A stretch of 64,000 nt of DNA from Brevibacillus ruminantium (GTDB lineage: Bacteria; Bacillota; Bacilli; Brevibacillales; Brevibacillaceae). Made by a program: the position numbers and the translations under genes. Location: NCBI RefSeq assembly GCF_023746555.1, contig NZ_CP098755.1, forward strand, positions 2,553,001 through 2,617,000, written 5' to 3'. Of the stretch, positions 19,121-27,638 are shown in pieces. Position 1 is the first letter of the stretch. Every line of letters begins with the position of its first letter. Below the pieces are notes generated by a model. The model worked only from the letters and a program-made list of their open reading frames with translations, was not told the DNA's origin and made no database searches.

Positions 19121-20293
19121 ATGAATTTTATCATCGATTGGTTGTCGTTTTCGTTAATCGATCAGCAGGAGGAAGAGAGTGGGACCAAGCGGGTACGTAT
19201 GACACGTCATCTTTCTGCCGATGAATATGTAAAAAGCGAGCTGCGCGATTTTTTGGACGGGGAATTCGCCCGTATCGCCAAGCGGAAGACCGAACTGAAT
19301 CCGAAGAGTGAGGCCAGTCCGACAAAGCTGGGTCAGTTTGTGATCGAAGCGGGTCATCCGCTCGATGCCAATCCGAACTATGCCCTGCTTCAACGACTGC
19401 TTCGTGCAGAAACTGTAGGTGAGAGTCACGAACCGACGCAGGAGATTATCCATTCCTATTTGCGCACTTCTCAAGTGAGAGGCGGGGTCTTGATTATCGT
19501 CCGCACTCGTTTGGAGACGTTGAATGAGCCCTATGTTTTCATTTTGAAATGCGACTTCGAACAAAAAACAGCGGTGATTACCGACGAGCAAAGCCTGATT
19601 GCCAACGTGCAGATGGCGATCAATGCGAAGAATATGAAATCCTTGATGTATCCCCATATGATCGAAATGGGAATGAATGACCCGTACCATGTGAAAATCC
19701 ATCAGTTTTCTCACGCTCGCTATTTCGAGGAATTCCTCCGCTTTGTGGAGTATCCGCAAACGCTGACACAGATCGTGTCCGAGGAAGTGCTCACGTTGGC
19801 CAGACAGCATATTGATCTGACCTACCCTGAAGCTTCGGAGGAACGTATGCGGGCGGAAGAAGAGATTGAACTGATCGCAGCCAGTCCCAAACGTGAGCTG
19901 ACGGAAAGATGGGATCATGAGACGGTAATGGAGGCTGCACAGATTATCACCGATAAGCAGCCGGAAATTGAGTTGAAATGCAAGCTGGATCATATGCAAG
20001 TAAAGGCGTTATTGGCTGATTACGGAAAAAATTTCTACATCGCCAAGGTAAATGGCAGATATGTGCTTCTCCTGGACGGGGATTTCCTTCAATTTGAACG
20101 AGGTGTGTCACCTGTAGAATTTCTGAAGCCCCAGGATATCCACGAAATTATTCGGGAGCTTGAAACACGACAACCGGGAATGGGAGGCCCTCAGCATGCA
20201 CCCGCTGCCCCAACAGAAAGACCACCATGGGAAGATCACGAGACCAGCGGAGGGCAAACAGGCACAAATGATGCTCCGCCGCCGTGGGAGTAA
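19121..20293 (+). CDS. DUF3900 domain protein
   Basis: The function is unknown. The 390-residue product is soluble. The N-terminal 250 residues carry blocks I recognise from DUF3900 proteins of Bacillus, such as MNFIIDWLSFSLI, YVKSELRDFLDGEFARIAKRK and FSHARYFEEFLRFVEYPQT. The C-terminal 60 residues are a Pro/Gly-rich extension with two PPWE motifs (about residues 367 and 387), which look like a ligand-binding or docking tail. AGGAGCGG precedes the ATG, and TATAAT at 19081-19086 could be its -10 element. The DUF1444 gene follows after 29 bases. Confidence 0.85.
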   Translation: MNFIIDWLSFSLIDQQEEESGTKRVRMTRHLSADEYVKSELRDFLDGEFARIAKRKTELNPKSEASPTKLGQFVIEAGHPLDANPNYALLQRLLRAETVGESHEPTQEIIHSYLRTSQVRGGVLIIVRTRLETLNEPYVFILKCDFEQKTAVITDEQSLIANVQMAINAKNMKSLMYPHMIEMGMNDPYHVKIHQFSHARYFEEFLRFVEYPQTLTQIVSEEVLTLARQHIDLTYPEASEERMRAEEEIELIAASPKRELTERWDHETVMEAAQIITDKQPEIELKCKLDHMQVKALLADYGKNFYIAKVNGRYVLLLDGDFLQFERGVSPVEFLKPQDIHEIIRELETRQPGMGGPQHAPAAPTERPPWEDHETSGGQTGTNDAPPPWE

Positions 20294-20322
20294 AGCGATG
20301 AGGAAGGAAAGGGGGATCTTGA

Positions 20323-21165
20323 GTGGAGACAAGCAGGCAATCACTGATGAATAAGGTTGTGGAATCGGTAAAAAAACAGCTTCCGTCAGGACTCTCATGT
20401 GTTGGGGAAGGGGAGCGTATCCTGATCGGGCGGACTGATGCCGGAGAGAGGAAGGATCGTGCGCTGCTCGAAATTCCCCTGGCGCCACTTTTTAGCCGTG
20501 CAGAAAAATCTCCGCAGGATGCGGCATTGTTCACCACTGCTTTTGTAGAACGTGTCCTCGTAATTGTGCGTGGACAGCTTAGAGAACATCGGTTGGAAGG
20601 AGCAGAGGAACAGATCTATCCAGTCTTGCGGCATCTTTCCTTTATCAAAAGAGCGCCTGAGCGTTGGGCGTACCAGCCGCATACTGCGGAAACGGCCATC
20701 CTCTACGCTATCGATGACCGCGAAGGCTATCAGCTGATTGAAAAGAACATGCTGGAGGAGACGGGATGGACAATCGAAAAGCTCCATCAGCAGGCCTTGG
20801 ACAATTTGCAACGACTGCCGGTTCCGAAAAAAAAGCAACAGGTAGGGCCTCATCTTATCACCTTTATTGCACCGACAGACGGCTATGCAGCAAGCAGAGT
20901 CCTGCATCCGACTTTGTTGCAAGAAATGGAGCAAAACAGGACGGGGGATGCGCTTGGAGTCGCTATCCCTCATCCAGATGTATTGATCATCGGTGATCTG
21001 CACGGAAAGACTGGCGCAGATTTATTGACAAGGCTTGCTTACGACTTTTCCTCGAAAAGCTCGCTGCCGATTTCACCGCTGCCGTTTTTCTGGGAAAAGG
21101 GGGAATTGATTCCGTTCCTTGCCGTTTCTCATGAAAAAAAGCACATGGAAGCAGAGGATGGATAG
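20323..21165 (+). CDS. DUF1444 (YtpQ, UPF0354) family protein
   Basis: This is a cytosolic protein of 280 residues whose role is unknown. It has the family layout of YtpQ, about 270 residues in B. subtilis. Characteristic stretches are FIKRAPERWAYQP, AILYAIDDREGYQLI and the C-terminal PHPDVLIIGDLHGKTGAD. I keep GTG 20323, with GGGGG eight bases upstream, rather than ATG 20347, which has only a weak site. It is probably co-transcribed with the DUF3900 gene, a possible functional pair of unknown proteins. It ends convergent with the DUF2515 gene. Confidence 0.85.
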   Translation: METSRQSLMNKVVESVKKQLPSGLSCVGEGERILIGRTDAGERKDRALLEIPLAPLFSRAEKSPQDAALFTTAFVERVLVIVRGQLREHRLEGAEEQIYPVLRHLSFIKRAPERWAYQPHTAETAILYAIDDREGYQLIEKNMLEETGWTIEKLHQQALDNLQRLPVPKKKQQVGPHLITFIAPTDGYAASRVLHPTLLQEMEQNRTGDALGVAIPHPDVLIIGDLHGKTGADLLTRLAYDFSSKSSLPISPLPFFWEKGELIPFLAVSHEKKHMEAEDG

Positions 21166-21215
21166 GTGGTTTGCACGGAAAAAGCAGACTTCAGTCTTCT
21201 ACTGTGAACGATGGG

Positions 21216-22265
21216 TCAGGGACGGAATGCTTGTACAAATTTGACGCCCCACTCAATCATCCGCAGGGAGCGGATATACTGATCCTCATCGAGGGTAGGC
21301 AGGTCAGCGCGTGCTTCTAAGGCTGTCTGCCAGTTTTCTCCCTGATACCAGTCAGTCCCATCTGCTGGAGGATGCTCCTGATCAGGCCATACGCTGCTTA
21401 CCTGTGGACTGTAGAGTTTGGGCGCTCCAGCAATCAGCTCCTTCCCCTCGAACCGAGGAAGATACCTGCCGTCTGTTTCACTCGCTGGCTTTCGCGGAGT
21501 GAAAAGATGTGGCCAATAGTCAGCACGGGAGCCCGTGTGAGGAATCCGCCTCGCCCATTCATAGATGCTTTGCAGCCGTACGGGGTTGTCAAAAAGCAAT
21601 TGATACAGCGTTTTGCCGATATCGATTCGCTGGGTGACGGAAGGGAAGCGATGGACACTAATCCCGCATGCATGCAGTCTGCGGTCTGTCGGGTGTTCTT
21701 TATAAGGAAAGATGACTTGATTTAATGAGAGAATGGATTGTGTAAAGAAAGCCAGACTAAAGAAAATTTGTTGCTCGGCAAAGGGCTTGTCCACCACTCT
21801 TTGCTCGATGTACTGTTGTTCATTGATGATCAGGGCTCTGGTTAAACGAACGCTATCTTTCGTATGTAAAAAGCTTTGCCAGATGGGCTGCATAAAGACA
21901 GAAACACCTAAATCGACCAGCAGGGCAGTCAAATCCTGGCCCGTCCGTTTCATTTTTTCATACAGCAGCAACTGAGCGTAAGCATCATGAAAGATGAGCC
22001 AGTTGCACCGTTCCAGAAACCAGAAATAGTTTTTAATCTCCGCAGCGGTCATCAGACGGGGTAGCCACTCGCCGTGCAGGTCGGTCATATTCCATCCGCC
22101 GTTTCGTGAGACGAGGTGGGCAAGCAATGCCCAGTGCACTTCGGAGTGATTCTGAAAAAATGCGAGGTAAGCCTGTGTACGTGTTATGTTATTGCGATTT
22201 GCCCGATGGGTTAGCCGGCGAATATCTGCGATGATATCACGATCTTCGGTCTGGATGGGTTTCAA
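21216..22265 (-). CDS. DUF2515 (YppC-like) family protein
   Basis: The function is unknown. The 349-residue protein is soluble and rich in aromatic residues. It shows the family blocks ITRTQAYLAFFQNHSEVHWALLAHLVSRNGG near the N-terminus (first half quoted by memory of the family) and YFWFLERCNWLIFHDAYAQL. B. subtilis YppC is of similar length. The gene is separate from the small gene upstream at 22350-22490, 84 bases away, and both are on the minus strand. Confidence 0.83.
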   Translation of the reverse strand: MKPIQTEDRDIIADIRRLTHRANRNNITRTQAYLAFFQNHSEVHWALLAHLVSRNGGWNMTDLHGEWLPRLMTAAEIKNYFWFLERCNWLIFHDAYAQLLLYEKMKRTGQDLTALLVDLGVSVFMQPIWQSFLHTKDSVRLTRALIINEQQYIEQRVVDKPFAEQQIFFSLAFFTQSILSLNQVIFPYKEHPTDRRLHACGISVHRFPSVTQRIDIGKTLYQLLFDNPVRLQSIYEWARRIPHTGSRADYWPHLFTPRKPASETDGRYLPRFEGKELIAGAPKLYSPQVSSVWPDQEHPPADGTDWYQGENWQTALEARADLPTLDEDQYIRSLRMIEWGVKFVQAFRP

Positions 22266-22349
22266 TACAATCGGCCTCTCTTTCAGCGGCAGTAGTCTTT
22301 CGTTTTTACCGGGACGAATAAAAAAGCAGGCCTCGCTTGCGCCGCCTCG

Positions 22350-22490
22350 TTAGCCAATCATTTCCAGAACGAGAAGGCGGACCAACAACCTTTCCTTTGC
22401 TTCCTCTTGGGTTTTCCCGAATTTCATGATGCGCTCCGATTGATATTCCATTTCCGCAATATAGATACCGTCTTGTTCATAGATAAGCAT
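22350..22490 (-). CDS. Small hypothetical protein (46 aa)
   Basis: This unrecognised 46-residue protein starts MLIYEQDGIYIAEMEYQSER and ends in a hydrophobic helix (RLLVRLLVLEMIG). The pattern, a short beta hairpin followed by a helix with GKTQEEAKER, resembles HicB-type or UPF0150-like small antitoxin folds, but it is only half their length and no HicA-like partner is present. AAAGGA lies about ten bases before the ATG. I regard it as probably real. Confidence 0.55.
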   Translation of the reverse strand: MLIYEQDGIYIAEMEYQSERIMKFGKTQEEAKERLLVRLLVLEMIG

Positions 22491-22593
22491 AAAAAATCGT
22501 CCTTTCCGCAAAGCCTTTCAACCATTGTATGCGAACTTGGGAAAGATGATGCATCCAAATACATCTAAGCAGGAGAAAAGAGAGGGAACAAAA

Positions 22594-22914
22594 ATGAAAA
22601 TTAGCGTGTCAGAAGCAGCACTCGAAAGGCTGCGCGAAGAGGCTGCGAAGCGGACTCAACCGCTTCGGATCAACGGAGAATTGGTAGGGGGATGCGGGAT
22701 GACTGTGGAGTACGGGTTGTTTTGGGACGACAAGGCACCTGGGGATCTAACCGCAGAGGAGGGGGGAGTTACCTTCTTGCTAGACCGAGAAACGACGGAT
22801 TACATAGGGGCCAATGCACTTTTGATCGATTATCGTGAGCAGCAAGGCTTTCGACTGGTGACTCCCGAGCAGATTCTTGCCTACGGGCTGCGTCCCAAAG
22901 GAAGATGGGAATAA
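22594..22914 (+). CDS. Fe-S biogenesis (HesB/YqkB-like) family protein
   Basis: This is a 106-residue protein of the HesB/IscA-like superfamily, of the short YqkB type. The block LRINGELVGGCGMTVEYGLFWD holds the single conserved Cys. A- and SUF-type carriers have a second C-x-C pair near the end that is absent here, as it is in YqkB, so carrier activity is uncertain. I start it at ATG 22594, with AGAGGGAA upstream. It ends base to base with the convergent DUF441 gene. Confidence 0.85.
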   Translation: MKISVSEAALERLREEAAKRTQPLRINGELVGGCGMTVEYGLFWDDKAPGDLTAEEGGVTFLLDRETTDYIGANALLIDYREQQGFRLVTPEQILAYGLRPKGRWE

Positions 22915-23364
22915 CTATTTCGGCAGGAATTGCAACACGAAGGCGAGCATTCCCGCGGCAATGAGCGGACCGACTGGCACTCCCCTAAAAAAGGTCACAC
23001 CGATAATGGTGCCAAGTAAAATACCTGTGACGACAAGGGGGCTGGCTGTCATCAGTCCGACTCCCTTGCCTCCGAGATAGGCGACGAAAATGCCGATCAT
23101 GACAGCGACAATCGACTGCCAATTTGTAAAAATGGAGAGAATCGTCTGCGGACTGATTTTGCCGCTTGCCAGTGGCGACAGCACACCGATGGTAAGCACG
23201 ATGATCCCAATTTGCAAGCCGTGCTGCTCCAGGAAGGGAAAAGCCTTGTCAAAATGAAGCAGCCTCAGCATTAACAAAACGGTAACAGCGATGGAGACAG
23301 AAGGGTTGTTTCCCAAGATCCCCATTGCCAAAAGAGCTAAAAGCATGAGATTAATGATGTCCAT
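22915..23364 (-). CDS. DUF441 (YtwI-like) membrane protein
   Basis: This is an integral membrane protein of 149 residues with four or five hydrophobic segments, for example LMLLALLAMGILG, VAVMIGIFVAYLGG and PLIAAGMLAFVLQF. The family is DUF441 and its function is unknown. I place the start at ATG 23364, giving the usual family length; the ribosome site (AAAGAGAG, 12 bases away) is mediocre. The stop codon directly abuts the stop of the convergent YqkB-like gene. Confidence 0.85.
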   Translation of the reverse strand: MDIINLMLLALLAMGILGNNPSVSIAVTVLLMLRLLHFDKAFPFLEQHGLQIGIIVLTIGVLSPLASGKISPQTILSIFTNWQSIVAVMIGIFVAYLGGKGVGLMTASPLVVTGILLGTIIGVTFFRGVPVGPLIAAGMLAFVLQFLPK

Positions 23365-23444
23365 GATGTTTGATCTCTCTTTCTGTGTAAAATGGTGTTC
23401 CAGCCAGAAAAAATTTGGACTGTCGATGGCTTGATATGTAAAGC

Positions 23445-23481
23445 AAAGCCGGTCTTCTGAGAAACCAGGACCGGCTTTTTT
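23445..23481. terminator. Hairpin between yfhH-like and DUF441 genes
   Basis: AAAGCCGGTC (23445-23454) pairs with GACCGGCTTT (23469-23478). The plus strand has six T at the right end. The minus strand, which is the coding direction here, has TTTGCTTT after the stem. It most likely terminates the yfhH-like transcript but could work both ways. Confidence 0.7.
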
Positions 23482-23492
23482 CGTTAGTCTCT

Positions 23493-23801
23493 CTACACCC
23501 ACAAATCCAGCATGCCGACGGGGAAACCGAGGGATTCTGGAGAACCGGGAAAACACCCCCAGGCAAACACTCCGTTAAAATATTCAATGGTAAATGGCTG
23601 ATCGTGGTCAACGACGCGATAGGTTCCGCCGATTCGAAATTCGCTCGTCCCGATGTAATACGACTTTGCCATGTAGAATTTTTGCTGGTGAATCGCTAGT
23701 TGGGATGAATCACCGCGCTCTCGTAGTTCTTCGATTAAAACGCGCAGCCGTTCCATCTCCTCCTGCAGCTCTGCCAAGGTCATCTGACTATATAAACGCA
23801 A
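23493..23801 (-). CDS. YfhH (DUF1811) family protein
   Basis: This is a 102-residue protein of unknown function; the B. subtilis homologue has 104 residues. The conserved RLYSQMTLAELQEEM start, KFYMAKSYYIG and TIEYFNGVFAWGCF blocks identify it. I set the start at TTG 23801 because AAAGGAGG lies eight bases upstream and the length then fits the family; the in-frame ATG at 23858 is not preceded by a site. The upstream region was interrupted by the insertion sequence at 23882, so its natural promoter may have been displaced. Confidence 0.83.
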   Translation of the reverse strand: MRLYSQMTLAELQEEMERLRVLIEELRERGDSSQLAIHQQKFYMAKSYYIGTSEFRIGGTYRVVDHDQPFTIEYFNGVFAWGCFPGSPESLGFPVGMLDLWV

Positions 23802-23881
23802 TCCGATATCCTCCTTTCCATGCCCTCCATTGTAACAGGAAAAGCAAAAAATGACCATGAAGGGAAAAATGCAAAAAAAAA

Positions 23882-25475
23882 CTACGACTGACCAATTAAC
23901 ATACAGTAAGCATTTTCGGCCTGTTCCAGGTACACACTTGGATTCGTTCGGAATCGTCTGCGTTTGGTAGCTTCACTCAAACGAGCAGACCAACGCAGGC
24001 GTTCATTTTTAAAATCAAGGTAGTTTACAGACTGAAGTCTACTTAACACATTACTCTGGTGAAGTGCGTCATCGACAAATACGACCATTTCACCACTTCG
24101 GAGGATATATTCGTTCCAACTTCTCAGACCCGTCATCCGTCGATGCCGGGTCTTCGTCTGGCGGAAGAAACGCTCATGGTCGTTGTTCGTTCGTGGGACA
24201 TGCGGATGGTCGTAACACGTAAACAGGCCTTTCCAAAACCCTCGGGAGTAGCTTTTCAGATTTGCAACCATTGGCAAGTCGTCTTTGCTGGTGTACGTCT
24301 GTTCAACCCAATCTAACAGATGCTGCATATGAAATCGAACCGTTTCACTTCGTTTATCTATGCTTGGATTCAAGATCCCGGCAACGTGGTGAATCGGTTT
24401 GGACCAGCGCATCACGGTAGCATATTGCTCTTCAAAATCATCCAATTTATCGAAAATTCTGATTAGGTTTTTGAGCAGAGAGGGCCCCTTTTTTACTCAG
24501 GCATCGTTCGAGGGAAGCCTGAATGGCTCTAGCATTTTCATAAACACGTATGCCCGGTAGATCGAGTGGGGGATTGCCGTCTTCGAGGAGCACAGAACGA
24601 ATGGCCGCCACGTAATCTTTTGCCACCTCTGCTTCTGTAGAGGCATCGTTTTCGATTCGCTTCTCGACTTCGCGAATACCACGGAGGCTCTTCTTGATTC
24701 CTGTCTTGAGCTTGCGGTCTAAATCGACAACAGGCTTTGCAATGTCCTTTAGATAGTGGTATTGGCAGTATTGGTACGGCACGTCCGGCAGTAACGATTC
24801 CATGGCCATTCGGATGGATTGTTGACCATCCGTAACGATCCCGATGATGGGAAATCCCAGTTCGATAACAGGCAGGATGAGTTTCTTAAGTTCTTCTGCG
24901 GAGCTACTCTTTAGATTTTGTGCAGACAGGATCGTTCCGCTGAATACTTCTCGTATGACATAGAGCGTCTCATTGCCTTTCTCGGGCTGAACACCGTCCA
25001 TGGAAATCATGATACCGCCACGGTCCTGAACAACTTGCTTGAGTGCTTGCTTGACGTGATCCGTCACGCTAGCGCGGAGCAAGGTAAGATAACGTTCGTA
25101 CAACCGCTGAGAATTGCGTTCTGACGTGGTTACCCCGCGCTGATTCAACGTTTCCGTAATTTCGCCGATTGTCATATGTTGCTTAAACCGAAGCTGACCA
25201 ACCAACGCTAGCACGTCAAAACCGTAGGAAGTGTGTTTCATGCTGAGAAGCTCAGCTTCAGCGGATTTGTAATAGGTTCTGGGGTATGAGCAATCTGCGT
25301 TGCTGCAAGCATAAGCCATACTCCAAGCTTGGATAACACCGGCAAGTGTGATGACATTCTTTTTCCATGCGGTATGATGTCGCCTGAGTTTCGTGCCACA
25401 GTGCGGGCAATGCTGTATCTCTGGCCGAAAGTATATTTTCTTTTCAGGAATGACACGATTCTTGGGTAAAGGCAT
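23882..25475 (-). pseudogene. Frameshifted DDE transposase
   Basis: Two adjacent reading frames form one transposase of about 530 residues. The first starts at ATG 25475 (GGAGG seven bases upstream) with a zinc-binding CPHC...CSNADC N-terminus. It also holds two catalytic Asp candidates, in SMDGVQPEKGNE and VTDGQQSIRMAM. It ends at 24447 with an aberrant tail. The second frame (to 23882) holds NNDHERFFRQTK with the catalytic Glu. Removing one G from the GGGG run near 24482-24485 would join KKGPSLLKNLIRIFDKLDD in one frame. Either a loss-of-function mutation, a sequencing error or, less likely, programmed +1 shifting explains it. Confidence 0.85.
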
Positions 25476-25557
25476 GAGAAGACCTCCGTCAAATAGGCTA
25501 ATGACTAACTTCGACAGAGGTCTTGGAAATCCTTGTTAGTTAATTGGTCAGTCGTAG
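23882..25557 (-). mobile_element. 1676-bp insertion sequence with 19-bp perfect terminal inverted repeats
   Basis: The left end CTACGACTGACCAATTAAC (23882-23900) is repeated inverted at 25539-25557. Both sides are flanked by exactly nine A (23873-23881 and 25558-25566), consistent with an 8-9 bp target duplication made in an A tract. One DDE transposase gene fills the element, broken by a frameshift. The transposase stop codon is formed by the terminal CTA of the left repeat. I cannot assign the family; the 8-bp-type duplication and Cys-rich N-terminus would fit ISL3-like groups. Confidence 0.88.
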
Positions 25558-25566
25558 AAAAAAAAA

Positions 25567-25870
25567 GCACTCCACAAGGGAATGCAAAGGTTTGGGGGCA
25601 ATTGAGAAAAATGCCGATTGGCACTAGAGAAGATGCTTTGCTCTCACCCAAAGCACATCAGTAGCGGGCCAGCATTTTCGCAGTAAGCATAACTAGATGG
25701 TGATCAACCAATCATGCTTACTGCGACAAAAGAATATTCCGAAGAACATCCGGAACTTTTCTCAATGCGTTGAAAAGTGCTTACGAAGTAACTTTATCAA
25801 AAAAAAGTTAACAGTCGATAAAATAAAAATAAAGCAATATTAAATTTATTTAACAAATCTTTATTTTAGA
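25567..25870. other. Intergenic region with strong inverted repeats, no gene
   Basis: No gene with a ribosome site was found in these 304 bases. CGCAGTAAGCAT (25679-25690) and ATGCTTACTGCG (25714-25725) form a perfect 12-bp stem with a 23-base loop that is partly self-complementary (TGGTGATCAACCA). ACTTTTC/GAAAAGT makes a second hairpin near 25777-25800, and the right 70 bases are very A/T-rich. Before the insertion sequence arrived this region lay between the cell wall hydrolase and yfhH-like genes. Confidence 0.6.
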
Positions 25871-26506
25871 TTAACGAGCAAATACATGGTTCGCGATGCG
25901 TACAGTTTGTTTTCTTGACCAGATCCATCTTGAGGTGGCCGTCTCAGGATTGAAAAAGTAAAGAGCTCCTTGCGAAGGATCTGCACCATGAATGGCATCC
26001 AATACAGCTCTGCGGGCTGTTTCATTGGTTGCCGATGAAAGTCTCCCGCTGTGGACGGGCGAAAACGCATTTTCCGCAAAAATCACCCCGGGGATCGTGT
26101 TTGGAAATTGCGAAGATTCTACTCGATTCAGGACCACAGCCGCAACGGCGACCTGACCCTCATAGGGTTCTCCCCGGCCTTCCGCGTAAACCAACCGGGC
26201 TAATAGCTCCCTATCCCTATTTGATACACTTATCCTTCCATCGCGAGCGGAGATTCGCTCCACTGCGCGACTTGACCGAACAGCCGTCTTTTGTGCTGCT
26301 TTCATGGGTTTCATGGGTGCGAGTGAATGATTGTCTGTATGTGGCACGGAAGCGGCACTAACACTAGTCTGCTTCGGTAGGGGAGGACCCCACAAGACGA
26401 GGTCAGGAGCCGTTGCCTTGGTCGGTGTGACAGACAAGCAAAACATCATCAGGAAAAAACTATTCCATAAGAAGAAAAAGCGCGGTTGCGCTCTTTTTGT
26501 CAGCAT
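25871..26506 (-). CDS. SleB/CwlJ-type cell wall hydrolase
   Basis: This is a peptidoglycan hydrolase of the Hydrolase_2 family (spore cortex-lytic type) with 211 residues. The N-terminal 30 residues form a signal peptide (FFFLWNSFFLMMFCLSVTPTKA). A variable linker follows. The catalytic domain occupies about residues 95-211, with LLARLVYAEGRGEPYEGQVA holding the conserved Glu and VAAVVLNRVESSQFPNTI after it. The N-terminal peptidoglycan-binding domain of SleB is absent. I start at ATG 26506 with AAGGAG upstream. The product may act in germination or in vegetative wall turnover. Confidence 0.85.
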   Translation of the reverse strand: MLTKRAQPRFFFLWNSFFLMMFCLSVTPTKATAPDLVLWGPPLPKQTSVSAASVPHTDNHSLAPMKPMKAAQKTAVRSSRAVERISARDGRISVSNRDRELLARLVYAEGRGEPYEGQVAVAAVVLNRVESSQFPNTIPGVIFAENAFSPVHSGRLSSATNETARRAVLDAIHGADPSQGALYFFNPETATSRWIWSRKQTVRIANHVFAR

Positions 26507-26631
26507 GCGTAAACCACTCCTTTTCGCTTTTTGCATCTGTTCCGCGGAAGCGAATCGGTCATGTGCCAGTTTACCCTGCAATTTGGAAGCCGATCAATAG
26601 GAGATTGGTTCCATAGAACTATTTACTAATA

Positions 26632-26660
26632 GAAAAAAGCCGCCGGATATTCCGACGGCT
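26632..26660 (-). terminator. Terminator of the cyclophilin gene
   Basis: On the minus strand AGCCGTCGG pairs with CCGGCGGCT (one G-U pair) over a five-base loop and is followed by TTTTTT. Confidence 0.88.
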
Positions 26661-26666
26661 AGTCCA

Positions 26667-27365
26667 TTACTTCTCTTCAATTGTGATCGTTTTGATAGTC
26701 ACAGGTTCTTCCGGGACGCTCTCTTCATTGAATAGTGGATTTTTCTTCACTTTGACAGAGGAAATTTTTTCAACCACGTCCATGCCACTTACGACTTTAC
26801 CGAAGATGGTGTAGTCAGGCGAATTATTCAGCCCTTCCACGTCTTTGCCCGATCCGATGAAGAACTGGCTTCCATTTGTGTTATGTCCGACGTTTGCCAT
26901 CGCCACGACACCGACTTCATATTTATGGCCGTTGTCCAGCTCATCTTCAAAATTGTAGCCTGGTCCTCCGGTTCCATCTCCTTTGGGATCACCCGTTTGG
27001 ATCATGAAGCCTTTGATAACACGGTGAAAGGAGAGGTTGTCATAGAACTTGTCCTTCGCGAGAAAAACGAAGTTGTTCACAGTTTTGGGTGCATCCTTGG
27101 CAAAAAGCTCAATCGAAAAATCTCCGAGAGACGTTGATACCTTGGCCGTATATTTCTTGCTGGTATCAATCGACATCGCCGGGTATTCCTTGTACTTGCC
27201 CGGAGGCGCGGGTTGAGCAGGCGTGGTATCCTTCTCCTTCGGGTGCTGATTCACCGGCTGGTTGGCTGGATTTTCTGGAGAAGAATCAAGGTTACTTGAA
27301 CTGCATCCGACGAGCAGTCCAATGGTTAGCACAATAGTGAAGAGCGACAACAAGGATTTCTTCAT
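26667..27365 (-). CDS. Cyclophilin-type peptidyl-prolyl isomerase, lipoprotein
   Basis: This is an extracytoplasmic folding catalyst of 232 residues. The signal peptide ends in the lipobox GLLVGC, and an Asn/Pro-rich linker (about residues 25-55) tethers the cyclophilin domain (about 65-230). The domain shows FVFLAKDKFYDNLSFHRVIKGFMIQ, GDPKGDGTGGPGY and the active-site neighbourhood VAMANVGHNTNGSQFFI (quoted in parts). I choose ATG 27365, which lies ten bases after AGAAAGGA; ATG 27374 is too close. It has its own promoter and terminator. Confidence 0.9.
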   Translation of the reverse strand: MKKSLLSLFTIVLTIGLLVGCSSSNLDSSPENPANQPVNQHPKEKDTTPAQPAPPGKYKEYPAMSIDTSKKYTAKVSTSLGDFSIELFAKDAPKTVNNFVFLAKDKFYDNLSFHRVIKGFMIQTGDPKGDGTGGPGYNFEDELDNGHKYEVGVVAMANVGHNTNGSQFFIGSGKDVEGLNNSPDYTIFGKVVSGMDVVEKISSVKVKKNPLFNEESVPEEPVTIKTITIEEK

Positions 27366-27412
27366 GATTGTCATCAATCCTTTCTTTCTTGTTCTAAGAA
27401 ATCACATCACAC

Positions 27413-27440
27413 ATTATAATACATTCTTCGTTCACGTCAA
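27413..27440 (-). promoter_or_regulatory. Sigma-A promoter of the cyclophilin gene
   Basis: On the minus strand TTGACG and TATAAT are separated by 16 bases, ending about 48 bases before the start codon. Confidence 0.7.
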
Positions 27441-27638
27441 AATTCGGCAGAAACATGTAAAAGTTGAGGAAGCACAGTATTTGTGACAGTGTATCAAGAA
27501 CATTTCCATCAAAATTAGGGAAATTGTACTAAAATTTCTCATGTTTTTGTCCGATTACAAATATGTGGAGGTGATGCCAGGTAACTGTCATTTTCTCTTT
27601 TTCAGTGATTGCCAACTACATGTAGGGAGTGAAGTGGA

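Noticed and set aside
23882..25475. Two separate genes instead of one broken transposase
   Set aside because: The DDE residues are divided between the two frames, the frames join by a one-base change, and the second has no ribosome site of its own.
25567..25870. c-di-AMP (ydaO-type) riboswitch near the cell wall hydrolase
   Set aside because: The region is downstream, not upstream, of the hydrolase, and the conserved ydaO core was not found.
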